Origin: Mytilus trossulus
Lineage: Eukaryota > Mollusca > Bivalvia > Mytilida > Mytilidae
DNA length: 64,000 nucleotides
Reading direction: 5' to 3'
NCBI RefSeq assembly: GCF_036588685.1
Contig: NC_086378.1
Span: 18,701,578 to 18,765,577, forward strand
Under the pieces are notes generated by a model, which saw only the letters and a program-made list of their open reading frames with translations, searched no databases and had not been told where the DNA came from. The translations under genes were made by a program, and so were the position numbers. Positions 27,527 through 39,478 of the stretch are shown here, piece by piece (positions within the stretch are counted from its first letter, which is position 1; each line of letters begins with the position of its first letter).

Positions 27527-27867
27527 AAAAAAAAGAGCTTTCGCTGGCCATGTGTTACTTTTCCACGTCAGTGTTAATCTAGCGGCGTACTACAGTACAT
27601 GATATATAAGGCATGAAGATGTTATTGTTACAGATCAGCTAAATTATCTATAGTAAAGGATCCTACAAATTAATGTAAGATACAGTCACAGAAAATAATT
27701 ATATTCATAAGTACGTCTAAGTCAGTGACAACCCTACAACAGATGTATCCATCGGATCGCCATCAATGATGGTGATACATGGCTGTGTACATAATGTATA
27801 TACAACTCGTCTAAACATCAACCCAACAATGTTAGATCTGTAAATTTGCTTTCGCAAATTTTTGGTT

Positions 27868-27970
27868 CTTCCCTCGCCGGGATTTGAACCCATGCTACTG
27901 TGATATCGTGACACCAAATCGCCTGCACTGCAGCCGTCCCGCTAGACCACACGACCACCTGGGCTCTCAA
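27868..27970 (-). repeat. tRNA-derived SINE head, copy 3 (altered B box)
   Basis: Third tandem copy. The B box is GGTTCAAATCC here because the plus strand reads GGGATTTGAACCC. This still fits the B-box consensus. Confidence 0.65.
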
Positions 27971-28091
27971 AAAAAGAGCTTTCGCTGGCCATGTGTTACT
28001 TTTCCACGTCAGTGTTAATCTAGCTGTTACTTTTCCACGTCAGTGTTAATCTAGCCATATCTGTTCACGTGTAAGAAATTACAACAGAACA

Positions 28092-28203
28092 AGGCCGCAT
28101 TCAATATTGTCGCTGCTACGTAGTGCTACGTAGATTTTGACTATTAATCGTGTACAGCTATAGACTACTTGCTACATAGAAATTGCTACGATATTGAACT
28201 CAA
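28092..28203. repeat. Small foldback around GCTACGTAG words
   Basis: The left arm CGCATTCAATATTGTCGCTG and the right arm with TTGCTACGATATTGAACTCA are imperfect complements. The centre holds repeated CTACGTAG/CTACATAG words. It lies directly after the SINE satellite. Confidence 0.55.
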
Positions 28204-29485
28204 CCCTGGTGAAATTTTAAGCGAAATAATATAGTGTAGCATAAATTATAAGTTCGCATAAAATATGATCACTGGGGTTGTTTTCGTGGTATTTACTGTA
28301 TAAGAATTCATAAAAAATTGAGCAGTGAGAAAAACTGGATTTCTCTCGTGAACAGAAAGAGAGAATTGGGGTCGAATTTTCTTCTTGTTTCTCTCAGCCT
28401 ACCAAAATAGTTATTTGACCGTGGCTTTTGCAAATACTGTATACCTGAATTGTGGATATATATATATATACAAAGATGTTGTTACTCTAAGAGTACGATG
28501 AATTTTACCATATGAGTTAGTTTGAACCTGAGGTATTTTCAGGAGTGTTTCTGTATCTTAAAGAATATTAATATTTTGTGTGTATGATTAATAAGGAGCT
28601 TTTTGCAAACATAACTCGTAGAGACCAAATTATTCAAAATTGAATAGGTCATCATTTTCGTATAACACAGTTTTTTTTTTATCCCCATCTTTCAAATTGC
28701 TTCTTTTGAAAAAAAGTTTGACAGTATTTAAGAAAAAGAATTTGTACCTCCAAAACAGCGGTCGATAAAATGTGTATTTCTTTTTAAATTTTTTTTTTGG
28801 TAAGATGAATTTTCCAAATGTACGGTCATTTCATCTTTAAAGAGAAAATAGAATACTTAGCCCTGCATGCCTCTCTATTATACATGCGGCAGGTGACCTT
28901 TTCTTTGATACTTCAACCGTCACGGATTAAAAGTGCAAGTTGTCAGTGTGTTCTTATCGAATATTTTTCATATTTCGGTTAGATCCCATTTACTTGTTTT
29001 TGTAGCAGTGATTCCATCTACAATTTGAGCCAGATCATCGTCAAATTGATCCTCGTTTGAATGCTAAACATCTGCGTTTCTTTTTCAATTTACATAACAA
29101 ATTCAAGTGAACATAGCTGTATATACATGTTTTTTAGTATTTCATCGTTATATTTTGTAGCCGATAACACTAAAAACTCTTATTTATTCCCTATTTCCCT
29201 CCTCTCTCGAATAAGAGGAGGACCTGAATTATTCGTGAACAGTAATTATTGACCGTTATTGTTTATACTAGTTTTAACTCAAAAATTGGTCTTTAGCTTA
29301 AGCAAAATCATGTGATCATAACATGGTGGATTTGTCATGCCTGAACTGAAACTTGGTTGTTTGGGTTTCAAGCACTAAAACAAAACAATATAACGTATTC
29401 ACACTATTTGATTCCATTGAAAATATACGAAAAACTTACAACTTATAAACATTGTAATCGTAAAGATGATATATTGTGAATGACA
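28204..29485. other. Region upstream of the Rab gene
   Basis: AT-rich DNA that should contain the promoter and 5' untranslated region of the Rab gene. No promoter element could be assigned. An untranslated first exon further upstream cannot be excluded. Confidence 0.3.
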
Positions 29486-32400
29486 ATGTCAATTCGTGAA
29501 GTTAAAGTGTGTTTACTAGGGGTAAGTTTCACTTTCAAATCTGAAGAGTTTATCTGTTTATATATATTAATGAAACCACTTTGGACGACATTTCATTTAC
29601 CTATTTTTCATTGAGTCTGTGATTTCCCATACACATATGATATTTCATTGGCAATCGTTTGATGCAGGTGTCGAGTGAACAACTGAGAAACGGGACACTT
29701 TCTGGTTTAGCTACAACAATCTAGTTTTTGACCCATAACAAAATAAATGGATTTGACATCTGATCTATAAACATATGTGACTGAGAATAAATGATGAACC
29801 AATATGCACTGAACTTACATGATATCAATCATGTCAATAGGACACAGATGTTTCTGATGAAAGAAGACAATTTCCGTATACAAAAAGCGATCTATTACAT
29901 TTGTACTTCTATTTGCTGCAATGAATACTACAATGAAATGATTTTTGAATCCAAGACAATCAATTTTGTTGCTTTCATGTTAATCTGGCTCTAAGTCTAT
30001 CTGTCTCAACAAAAAGAATTCCTGGATCCCAAAAGCCGTGAAAGAGGAAATCCCGAATTCATAAGCCTAAAAACACCCAATCCCAGAGTCTAGATAAAGG
30101 TCCTATCCCCCCTCTTAATATTTAAAGTTGTTTTATTATGGGCCCGGGCCTATTCAACTTTAGACAGGAGCAACTTTGGACTGAAACCACTTGAAAAGAT
30201 TGTGTTTTGTTGAAATAGGTTTGGTTTGTTAAAACATTATCATTTAAAAAGAATCACTTTATACATTTTGTAAGTTACTAAAATAATTTACGTTACTGTA
30301 CTGTGTACATTTGTCCCATGGGTATTGGTTTCAGGATTAAAAGATAAACAATATATAAACTGTATTACCAAATTACAAGAAAAATCTACTCGGAAGTGTA
30401 TTCTTACAATTTTAAACAATTGTCCCATTCTTCTTTCATTGACAGGAGTCTGGAGTTGGAAAGTCCAGCATTGTTATGAGATTTGTGACAGATTCCTTCA
30501 AACCAGCTTTAGAGAGTACAATAGGGTAATATTGATTATACATTATACAATATGTTATGAATTTGTTTTTATGTGATTTAGATGATGGTAATAGTTTTCA
30601 ATGTCCAGTGACAAATATAACATTCATATATATATCAGAATGAGCAGCAAAGACAATTATCAATATCTATAAGTTTCAAAAGACAATTAAAATAAACACA
30701 AAAGAGGAAATATTACTTTTTTACTTATACATCATTGTACATATATATATTTAAAAGAAATTAGAAGGTCTAAAGGGATATAACTCTACTTCCAAAATAA
30801 TTTATGTGAAATTAAGCAAACCCCACCTCCCCCAAAAAAGAAAAAAAAAAGAAGAAAAAAACACTGTAATTAATAACCCTGACTGATAGATGCATAATAA
30901 AAAATAATACAAAACAATTAATATATATGCTATAAAAATGAATATGATCTTACTAATATTAAAGAGACACATATATATTTGTGTATGAAGGTTTTCTCTT
31001 TAATAATATACATCATTGTATTTACTGAAGAGTATACAAAATGTTACCATGTTGACAGATACTGTAAATTCAAAATAATTGAGATTTTTTTATTAATGTG
31101 AACGAGGTGGGTACCGCAATAACGAAAACTTGCATTCTGATCATTGAAACTCAGACCTAGCCTGTATACAGATGTTTTTGGAATTGCAATAATAAAACTC
31201 ACAATTTCGTCCATTTTTTAAAATTCACAATAATAAATGCACAAAATAATTTTAGAATACTTTTGATGAATTTTTAAATCTGTCAGATGACCCAAATTAG
31301 CAGAATTTTTATAGGTTGTTCTTTTAAAATTCATGCAAAATGAGCTGCAGCGAATAGAAATCAACCTTATGGAAGTGCAGGATGTTTGATCGATATTGGA
31401 ACATTCAAAAACAAAACATGCAAAATAAGAGATGAATTTTGATCTGTTATATAGAATTTTTTATAACAGCTCAATTTTTAAACAGCTACAGACTTTCCAT
31501 ATAGATTTTCTACCCAAATTAGGTGAACAGCTGTATTGATATTCAATTATATAAGGTTGATTTCTAACTGTCACAGCTCAAATTATATCAATTCAAAGTT
31601 TTATGATGAACAAATCTGAGCATAAGAATAATGAATGTGGAAGTTGAGTTAGTATTTGAAATCAGGTATTTGATAATGAAATTAGAATGTTTGCTCTAAA
31701 AACAAATTCTTTATTGAGATTTCCTGAATCACTGTATTTCATGATTGATTTAATGAGGATATACATGTATGTATAAAAAAAGATGTGGTATGATTGACAA
31801 TGAGACATAACTGTCCACAAGAGACCAAAATGACACAGACATTAACAACTATAGGTCATCACACACCCTTCAACAATGAGCAAAGCTCATACCACACAGT
31901 AAGCCTCGTTGGCTGCAGAGTGGTCTTAGTAGTTTATCTACTGCAATCATCCAGTCTGTCAATGCTGAGGTTGTTAGTTCACAAGCGTATTCAACTCCAC
32001 AAGTGTATTCAACTCCACAAGTATATTCAACTCCAATAGTATATTCAACTCCACAAGTGTATTCAACTCCACAAGTGTATTCAACTCCACAAGTGTATAT
32101 ACAACTCCAAAAGTGTATTCAACTCTGTTTTTTTATTGACTTGGATTGCCAGGTTGGTGGTTTTATAAGTATATTTTCCTTTGAGTTTTTTTTTGGACAT
32201 TATAATTAGTTTATTAGTACATTTGTATAAGCTGTGTATGAAATCTAATGTTATACTTTTTGACTTACACAGAGCTTCTTTTATGAGTAAAAAGATTGCA
32301 GTTGATGATCAACATTATGCATTCCAAATATGGGACACGGCTGGCCAAGAAAAGGTAGGTTGGATTTTAGACAGAAATAAAGTCACATGTCAGGAAAGTT

Positions 32401-35400
32401 AAATTGTGCTTGGGAAGAAAAAAAACTTTTGGTATTCACAGAGTTGATAAAGTCTTTTAAAGGTACTTGATGCTGATGAATAAAAGAAGATGTGGGGTAT
32501 ATATCAGCATGATCAGAAATAACACATGTATTATCATGATTATAAAGAAATTTAAAGGGTTACATACTCTTCAATAGAAGACACATATCTATACAAAATA
32601 TGTCGAGCGCTAAATTACCCAGAGATGAAAATAAAGGTGGTGAAATTGAATAAACATAACACAGACCATCAAAAATGTCAAAGATCTGCTATTAACATCA
32701 AATTATGCAAATAACAAATATGATGTAATTTTAATTGTATATTTCCAGTATAGATCCTTAGCTCCAATGTATTATAGAGGTGCAGCAGCAGCTATTGTTG
32801 TTTATGATGTATCGAGAGATGTAAGTTTAACATGTTAGACAATGTTAAAATAAGTCTTAAAATGAAAATGGTTTTATACTCAGCAAAAACAACATCATTA
32901 GCTCAAACAAAAGATAACAATTCAGAAATTGCTTTGACTAATTTTAATGGCAGATTACATAAGACTAATCAGTAGAGTTGGAAACAAATATAAAGAAGCC
33001 AAATCATATACAAAGTTTGAGTGCATTAATATTAAAAAATTCAGAAAAGTTGCACCAATTAATGCCAAAGCATTTGTTACTTGGGGTTAAAAAATACAAT
33101 AATTACATTAGATGTACATTTCATTACAACACATTATTCTGATTGGTTATATTGCAATCTCTCGTTATTCCTTAATCAACTTCATTACACAATGAAATTT
33201 AGCAATCAATTCTTAAATAACAAAGAATGAAAACTGTTTCTGTATGCATGCTAATCTTTTTTTACAGTCAACGTTCAAAACAGTGAAAGATTGGATCAAT
33301 GAATTGAAGAAAAATGCATCCCATAATATTATACTGGCCATTGCTGGAAACAAATGTGATCTGGAAGATCTGAGAGAAGTTAGCAAAAGGGGTAAAATTT
33401 AGATTTATATGCATTACATTTTAATAAAATAGAATACAGGGACTGTTAATTTAAGATTTTTGATAGTGGGTTAACATTGATAAAGGTTAATTAGTGTAGC
33501 CGAGAGATCCACTGTCCTTTGATAGAAAAACTGACAATCCTAGCCAATTAAGATTGGAGTCAAGTGCACCCACATGAGTGGTGTTTGTACTCACAACCCC
33601 AGTATTGACTGGCTAGTGATTACAGTACATGAAATAACTACTTAGACCACTCGGCAACCGAGGACTCACACATACAATGGAAAACACCATACAGTGAAAG
33701 TTGTGGTCAAAACTTTGGTCCAACTTTCAGCAACTCCGGTGTTTATTTACTCAAAATCTTTTGGCCCCTGTAGCTATTAGATTAAAAGGCTACGGGGGCC
33801 AAAAGATTTTGAGTCTGACAATTAAACCTTGAATTGATTATTCACTACAACTGAAATATGTGGAAGGAAGAAAAACATAACTGGAAAATAGTGACAAAAA
33901 AGTTAAGTTAAATTTAGCCATCATACTTATCTTAAACAATCGTTTTAGCTCCATCAACTTTGAAATCTCTTACAGTTTTGAGATGATTTAGTGGTTCATC
34001 AGCTAATTTGCTGCCTTTCCAGGATATCTTTGTTTTATCATGTTTATTGTTACTAAATATTGGCAAAAAAGTATTAACATCTTTGATTACTTTTGTTGTA
34101 TTTGATATTTGTTTTGTACTTTTTGAAGAAAGGAACATATATATTGTATTTTAGATGCAGAAGAATATGCCAGCCTAATTAATGCCATATTTATAGAGAC
34201 CAGTGCTCTGAATGCTGTCAATGTTCCTGAACTTTTTATGAAAATAGGTATGATTGATAATTATAGATAGTTATGTTTAGTGTAGTTCTGGTACTGTGGA
34301 TTCATTTATTATCATTGGTTTCAATTTTCCTGGATTGAGGAAAACTTGCATCTTTGTGAATGTGACTTCTCCGTTCCTGAGGCTGACTATAAAAAAATAT
34401 AACACACACAAGTCCAGGGTACAATGTTACAAGTTAAAAATAACAACAACAAAAAAAGCAAAAGAAAAGAAGATGATTTTAAATGGTTATGTTCTGGACC
34501 ATATGAGTATTTAGACCATATAGGTATATATTCATATGGTCCTACCATACGCATATGGTCTGACTGTACCCGTATGGTCGGGGTAATTAACACTCTGTTA
34601 CAGTTTACTTTGAATACTTCTAAACTCTTCATATGGTATCACTGTTCATTCAAAATACGCTATCATATAGGTCATTTTGTTATCATCTTATAAGGAAGAC
34701 AATAACTAAATAAAAATAAGAAGTTTAACATTGTTAATTTTACTACCTAGTCGAAATTATAATAAACACATTTTATACCAATGTCCATTACCGATTTGTT
34801 ATTACTAGTGAATAGCAATATATTGACTTGAAAAGATAACTTCCACAAATTTCTCAATAATCTGTTACACAAGAGGTCACTGGCAAGGAACATATTTTAT
34901 TTAAGTTGTTTTGTGAATATGGTGTATTGTAGTGCATATTACAATATTTGAAATCTAGAGCTGCATAAACACCATAGACACATTGGAATGGCCCAAGACC
35001 TTGACATCAATGCACGCAGCTGCAAAGAGGGCGATCTTTTCACTTGCAAACAAAAGGTGTATTAATTGAAAAGGATTGTGCACAGCCATAAAGTGCAAAT
35101 GCGAAAAAAGTTCTGTTACTGTGTGGAAGTAAATGTCACCATAAGTCTACATGCAAGAATGTAATAAGCGATGAAAATTAACTTTATTATATTTAATTTT
35201 AAAGTAGCCTTTAAATTAATACATTGTCATTGTTTTTTCAGACACATTTTATTGTATTCTTGAAACGTTTGTAATGCATATTTGAAAAAAAAGTATCTAT
35301 ATGGTCAAAATACTCATATGGTCCGGCCCTTTAATAATCATACGAGTATATACTCATATGGTCGGACCATATGAGTATACACATATGGTCCAAATATTCA

Positions 35401-36144
35401 TATGGTCCGGAACAGTTATATTTAAAGTTGTTGCATTGTTTATTTCACATATGGAGCCTTAATATTTACATGGAATCCATTGTTCAGGTGGTCTATTGTA
35501 TTATAAGTTATATGGTTTGCTACTGACTCCATACAGATCCATAGAGGGTTAGTAAAATCCATAGGGGTGAGGCCGGAGGCTAAGTCCCCTATGAATTTTA
35601 TTCACCCTCTATGGATCCGTAGGGGGTCAGTAGTTAACCACATAACAAATTTATCGGAAGCATGACTTTTTCTGCAGCGTTCTGTTGGAAAATAAACAAT
35701 GAAACACAACAACATTAATAGATGACGTCGCCATTAAGCATCATGAACCCCATATGAAACTTACTAACCCCATACGTTATCATAGGGGGTCATCACATGA
35801 CGGCGTTTAACCAATCACAACGTGATAACTCATCTGTGGTCTGATAATATCAAATATTATGCTCTTATATCTTACTTTTAGGTAAATTTAAGACAAATTA
35901 AAAGATACAAGCTTAAGATAGGCATCAGTTAAACAACCAAAATTAAATGAACTGCCATTAATTTAGTGTTTATATATCACATATGAAGCCACACTAATGA
36001 AAGAAACATTAATTTTTCATTGCAGCTAGAAGTCTTCCAAAAGAGGATATGTATTCTCCTAGAGCTACAAGTACTTTGAATCTCAGACATACACAGTCAA
36101 AGCCAAAATCTGGTTGTTGTGGAGGTCAAAGTTCACCTTCATGA
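29486..36144 (+). CDS. Rab22/Rab31-like small GTPase (7 exons)
   Basis: Membrane-traffic GTPase of the Rab5/22/31 branch, which acts on endosomes. Exons: 29486-29521, 30446-30525, 32273-32354, 32749-32820, 33268-33391, 34155-34247 and 36026-36144. All borders are GT/AG, the frame is continuous, and the product is 201 aa. Visible motifs: MSIREVKVCLLG start, P-loop GESGVGKS (12-19), switch I STIGASF, WDTAGQE (59-65), SLAPMYYRGAAAAIVVYDV, GNKCDL (117-122) and ETSA (146-149). The Met at 29486 was chosen because MSIREVKVCLLG lines up with Rab31 (MAIRELKVCLLG) and has A at -3. An in-frame ATG two codons earlier (29480) would add MT. Oddities: ETSAK is ETSAL, and the CC at 193-194 is followed by GGQSSPS, so the C terminus is not a normal Rab prenylation signal. 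AATAAA at 36701 may be the poly(A) signal. Confidence 0.92.
31764..31895. repeat. Dispersed mussel repeat (GATGTGGTATGATTG...AACAATGAG family)
   Basis: Contains AAAGATGTGGTATGATTGAC, CCACAAGAGACCAAAATGAC and CTTCAACAATGAGCAAAGCT. Diverged relatives lie at about 43195-43260 and 53450-53570. Non-coding; class unknown. Confidence 0.6.
31987..32126. repeat. 18 bp minisatellite, about 7-8 units
   Basis: Tandem GTATTCAACTCCACAAGT units with few substitutions. The last units are disturbed by a TATACA insertion. Read in one frame it gives a repeating YSTPQV peptide, but it sits inside Rab intron 2 with no splice context, so this is not taken as protein. Confidence 0.85.
33487..33668 (-). mobile_element. 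tRNA-derived SINE copy in Rab intron 5
   Basis: On the minus strand it starts CCGAGTGGTCTAAGTAGTTA, like a Leu/Ser tRNA A box. It continues through ACTGTAATCACTAGCCAGTC and GGTTGTGAGTAC to ATCTTAATTGGCTAGGATTG. The same sequence order is found at 54060-54305, which makes a two-copy SINE family in this window. It lies in an intron, opposite in strand to the Rab gene. Confidence 0.7.
33749..33814. repeat. 66 bp palindrome in Rab intron 5
   Basis: ACTCAAAATCTTTTGGCCCC on the left is answered by GGGGCCAAAAGATTTTGAGT on the right. The centre is about 12 AT-rich bases. The stem is nearly perfect, so it would form a strong hairpin in the pre-mRNA. Confidence 0.8.
34480..35425. mobile_element. CATATGGTC-rich inverted-repeat element in Rab intron 6
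   Basis: The left end has TTAAATGGTTATGTTCTGGA followed by CCATATGAGTATTTAGACCA. The right end has the complement of TTCCGGACCATATGAATA, then ATTTAA. Subterminal clusters of CATATGGTC/GACCATATG words lie at 34498-34580 and 35299-35405. The middle 700 bp has no coding frame. It behaves like a non-autonomous element about 0.95 kb long. Confidence 0.65.
35521..35633. repeat. Foldback with GAGGCCGGAGGC centre
   Basis: The left arm TACTGACTCCATACAGATCC continues to CCATAGGGG. The right arm CCCCTATGAATTTTATTCAC continues to GGGGTCAGTA. The centre, at about 35568-35585, is TGAGGCCGGAGGCTAAGT. It lies in the last Rab intron. Confidence 0.8.
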
Positions 36145-37332
36145 CCTACTGTGATATATAGGTTAAGAATATTTATATGTTAATGTGTTATGATTTTGTT
36201 ACCAAATTATTATTTAACATGACAGGATAATAATTATATTTTTCATGGTTGTAGAACATCTGACATTAAGGTCATGAGGGTTAAAGGTCATTGGTTTAAT
36301 TAAAAGACATTTAAAAAAAGGATCCTTTTTGGTTGAAGAAACAGTTGATAGATTCATTTTAGAATCAAATAATTGTTCATTTGTGCTAATTAGATCTTTA
36401 ATATTGACTTTTATTTTTTTTTAATGTGGCTCGTGGCCTCAACAAAACAAGTATTTGATTTGATTTTATTTTAAATAGATTGTTTTTATATTTTTTTGAG
36501 TTCATAAACATAGTTTGTACAGATTTTTAGTCAAAAGTCTAAAAATGACTTGATGTCAAGTTTGGATTCAGAATTGATGATTTTAGGTTCAAGGGGTTAA
36601 AGAATGTCATCCTAATATTTCCCAGTGACAAAGAACTCATATTTGTTTCCAATTTTATGGGCTACACTTTGATATAAGCTATGTGTGTTTATGCAGTGTT
36701 AATAAACATCCTTCTACTCTAGTTATATTTTTGAACATTATCATATTTTATCACACAGATAATTTTTGCAATAGCTATTTTATGTAGATATATATTCAAG
36801 AAGGTCAAAGAGAGATTATTCAAGGACAAATGTGAAATGAAAGTGTTAATGGATATAAAAGATAAAAAAAATATATCTTAAAAAAAAATAGAGACATGTA
36901 TGACTATTCATTATGACCAATTGACAAATATGTGAACATTTGCTGTTTTCATATGCTTAATAATGCAATGGGCCTAATATTATGGAAATATTAACTTTTT
37001 GAAACAATATATTATGAAAGGAAGAGACATTGATATAGTTTTGTTATCAAGGCATGTTGATAGTGTCTTGTACCATATACCAAATTAATATTTGAGTTAA
37101 CATTATTTTTACTAAGTAAAATAACAATTGTGTTGCTACTGTTATGTGCAGTTAGGTAGTATAGTTATTCATATATACATTCTATCAGGTTTTTTTTATA
37201 TTTAAGGCAGAGTACTTAATTTTTCTGACTAAACAATTTAACCATAAATGTTGTTGCCATTATTTGTTTTTAACATTTTATTGCCTCTGAACATGCTGAA
37301 TGAGATTTGATGATAGCTAATGATGTCTTATC
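36145..37332. other. Probable 3' untranslated region and flank of the Rab gene
   Basis: AT-rich DNA following the Rab stop codon. AATAAA occurs at 36701-36706, about 560 bases past the stop. The transcript end cannot be fixed from sequence alone. Confidence 0.35.
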
Positions 37333-37550
37333 AAATAGTTATCAAAGGTACCAGGATTATGATTTTATATGCCAGACCCATGTTTTGTCGACTCATCAGT
37401 GACGCTCAAATTCAAATTAAGTTATTAAGCCAAACAAGTACACAGTCGAAGAGCATTGAGGACCCAAAATTCCAAAATGTTGTGCCAAATAAGGCTAAGG
37501 TAATCTATATTCAAAGTTTTGCAACAAGACATTTATTAAAATGACCAAAA
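37333..37550 (-). mobile_element. Decayed hammerhead retrozyme copy A
   Basis: Minus-strand copy of the ~350 bp element. It starts with the marker ATAGTTATCAAAGGTACCAG on the plus strand and includes AGAGCATTGAGGACCCAAAA. The ribozyme part, 37369-37406, keeps CTGATGA and GTCTGGC. It has lost the helix II loop, and GAAA has become AAAA, so it should not cleave. Confidence 0.75.
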
Positions 37551-38532
37551 ACTGGTTAATCTTAAGATTTAATACTGGAGAATTCTGAATTGTAATATAC
37601 TTATCTGTTAGATAAGATAATTTTTGCAGTTTAATGTTTCAATTTTTTGTAAAAAATGATATTAACCTTCTAAATTGATGCAAAATAGGCAAATGATTTC
37701 TTGCGCTTCCTGTAAGATTTACTTTTTTTAGAATTTGATTTAAAGATGACCTTATTGTTTATTTTCTAAAAGTCAAATATCTTCAATTAATGGATTTGAA
37801 ACCTATTGGTAAGGGCCTTGTTAGCCAGTCACTTTATTTTGACTTGTACATTTGAGATTATTTCAAAAAATTAAAGATGTTATAGAGATTGAAAAAGTTT
37901 TCTACAAACAAATTGTATCATGCTCAATAATCAAAATAGTATTAATAAATTTTCCTGGTCACAATAATTTAACTTTGATTTTTGTGTGACCATTGTTGAT
38001 TGTTTTGTATATTATCATTGTTAAAACCTTTATATTAAATGTTAAAAGTTACAAACAAATAGAGAACTTGTTGATGTATATATATATGATATGGAGTACT
38101 ATTAGTATCTTCAGATCCTCAGGGGTTAGGTTGGAATTACTATTGACCAATAGTTTGATGTAATGTATTTTGAATGCCTTTTTAGCTTTCTATAAAACAT
38201 ACATCTTTTTATTAGTTACCAATGGTTAAATCATTGATGAGTTGCTCTCCTAATTCTTATTTCCGCTTCTGTTATTATACTGTTAAATGATTGTGTGTCT
38301 TCTCCTGTTATTAACTTTGCAGGTATAAATATTGAACATGCATTGAGTCAGTGTGTGATAGACTCATTAGATGTCTTCCATGAAAATGAAGTCAACATCT
38401 CTTTTCTAAATTGCTGCAAAGCATACCAGTATTTTTGTTTGAACATTTTTATTTGAAGTCAATTATATATTTACCAAGAGGTCTTTGTTGTAAGTATAAG
38501 CATCACATACATAACATGGTGTTACAATAAAA

Positions 38533-38633
38533 ATACAGCAACCCTACATATAGGATAAATAAAAACATACAGCAACCCTACATATAGGATAAATAAATAC
38601 ATACAGCAACCCTACATATAGGATAAATAAACA
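38533..38633. repeat. 34 bp tandem repeat, 3 units
   Basis: ACAGCAACCCTACATATAGG plus ATAAATAAA and a short spacer repeats at 38535, 38569 and 38603. The units are almost identical, which suggests recent expansion. Confidence 0.85.
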
Positions 38634-38864
38634 AATATTATCCAAATCATTTGTTTTTTAATGCAAGCCAAGCATCTGCACCGAATAACCAATTCATGGG
38701 AAGTAATTTGTGTATTTATGGCTATATTATAACATGTACTATAAATATTTTGTAACTTATCTTCTCTCTTTGGAAACATCTATGTCAGATAAAAATGAAA
38801 ATTTCTTACTAATAAGATACAGTACTGAAAATAGTAGTGTTATATATGTTTGTTTGTCTTTTTC

Positions 38865-38955
38865 ATTTTTAGCCATGACGTTGTCAGTTTGTTTTAGATT
38901 TATGAGTTTAACTGTTCCTTTGGTATCTTTCGTCCCTCTTTTTGAAACTTAAAAT
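38865..38955 (+). repeat. Dispersed mussel repeat (GTTGTCAGTTTGTTTTAGAT family)
   Basis: Contains AGCCATGACGTTGTCAGTTT and TTTGGTATCTTTCGTCCCTC. A minus-strand scrap of the same family is at 58858-58900 (GAGGGACGAAAGACACCAAA). I recall this as one of the commonest repeats in mussel DNA. The open frame over it is not a gene. Confidence 0.6.
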
Positions 38956-39478
38956 ATCTAGTCTTTTAATGATTGATTGATAGTAGCTTGTTTATCACCC
39001 TTTGCTGCTAAGGCTTTATATGGAAAGAAGAAACACATAGCCTAGCAGATGAATTCATAGGATTCATTAACAATATGCTTCATATCTTAACGTTTGTATT
39101 GCTCATTCAGTGCTTAAAAAGAGTTTTTGATTTTTATATACTGATACATACTATAATAATGTAAACTTACCCTTTTCATATAAAAGCTCAATATTATCTG
39201 AAATTATAAGCCTATAAATTATTATGTATTTTTCCCCTGAAACATTAATACATTTGTATATCAAGAATTTTCAACAAGTAATTAAGGAGTACAATATTGT
39301 GTTTTATAAAATTGATTGATATATGTTGAAGTTTGATTAAAATTATCATTGTATACTGGTTTCCTTATGTTATAAAAAGCTGTCAACTAAATAAACCACT
39401 CCAGTTTACTGATTCTTAACATATATTTAGACATAAGAATATACATCAGTTCAAATGTTTAAACTAAGCTAAAATTTT

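Larger units (their letters stand above)
26868..28054 (-). repeat. Tandem array of a ~441 bp unit containing a tRNA-like SINE head
   Basis: The words ACAACTCGTC begin units at 26919, 27360 and 27802, giving periods of 441 and 442 bp. Copies are almost identical; the third is cut short near 28024, after which about 29 bp (TGTTACTTTTCCACGTCAGT onward) is duplicated. Just before the first unit, 26868-26902 carries the complement of the AGATCTGTAAATTTGCTTTC block at about 26950, so the array starts with a hairpin. Each unit contains a tRNA-like head on the minus strand. The short open frames over the units are by-products of the repeat. Confidence 0.85.
30526..32272. other. Rab intron 2
   Basis: AT-rich intron. 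At 31764-31895 it carries a dispersed repeat with GATGTGGTATGATTGACAAT and GACATAACTGTCCACAAGAG, wording I recall as very common in mussel DNA. At 31987-32126 it carries an 18 bp minisatellite. No extra exon was seen. Confidence 0.6.

Noticed and set aside
27263-27917. Two repeated minus-strand reading frames of about 70 codons
   Set aside because: They are the same frame read through two satellite units, crossing the tRNA-like head. No start context, splice sites or domain.
26985-27970. Three tRNA genes on the minus strand
   Set aside because: A and B boxes are good, but the bases that should form the acceptor stem do not pair and the copies lie inside a 441 bp satellite. Better read as SINE heads or tRNA pseudogenes.
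26868-28054. CRISPR array
   Set aside because: Repeats are 441 bp units without short spacers, and the genome is eukaryotic.
29480-29485. Rab start two codons earlier
   Set aside because: An in-frame ATG exists, but the ATG at 29486 has A at -3 and gives a length and sequence matching Rab22/31 starts. Both remain possible.
32003-32209. Protein with YSTPQV repeats
   Set aside because: It is the 18 bp minisatellite in Rab intron 2, with no domain, no start context and no splice border.
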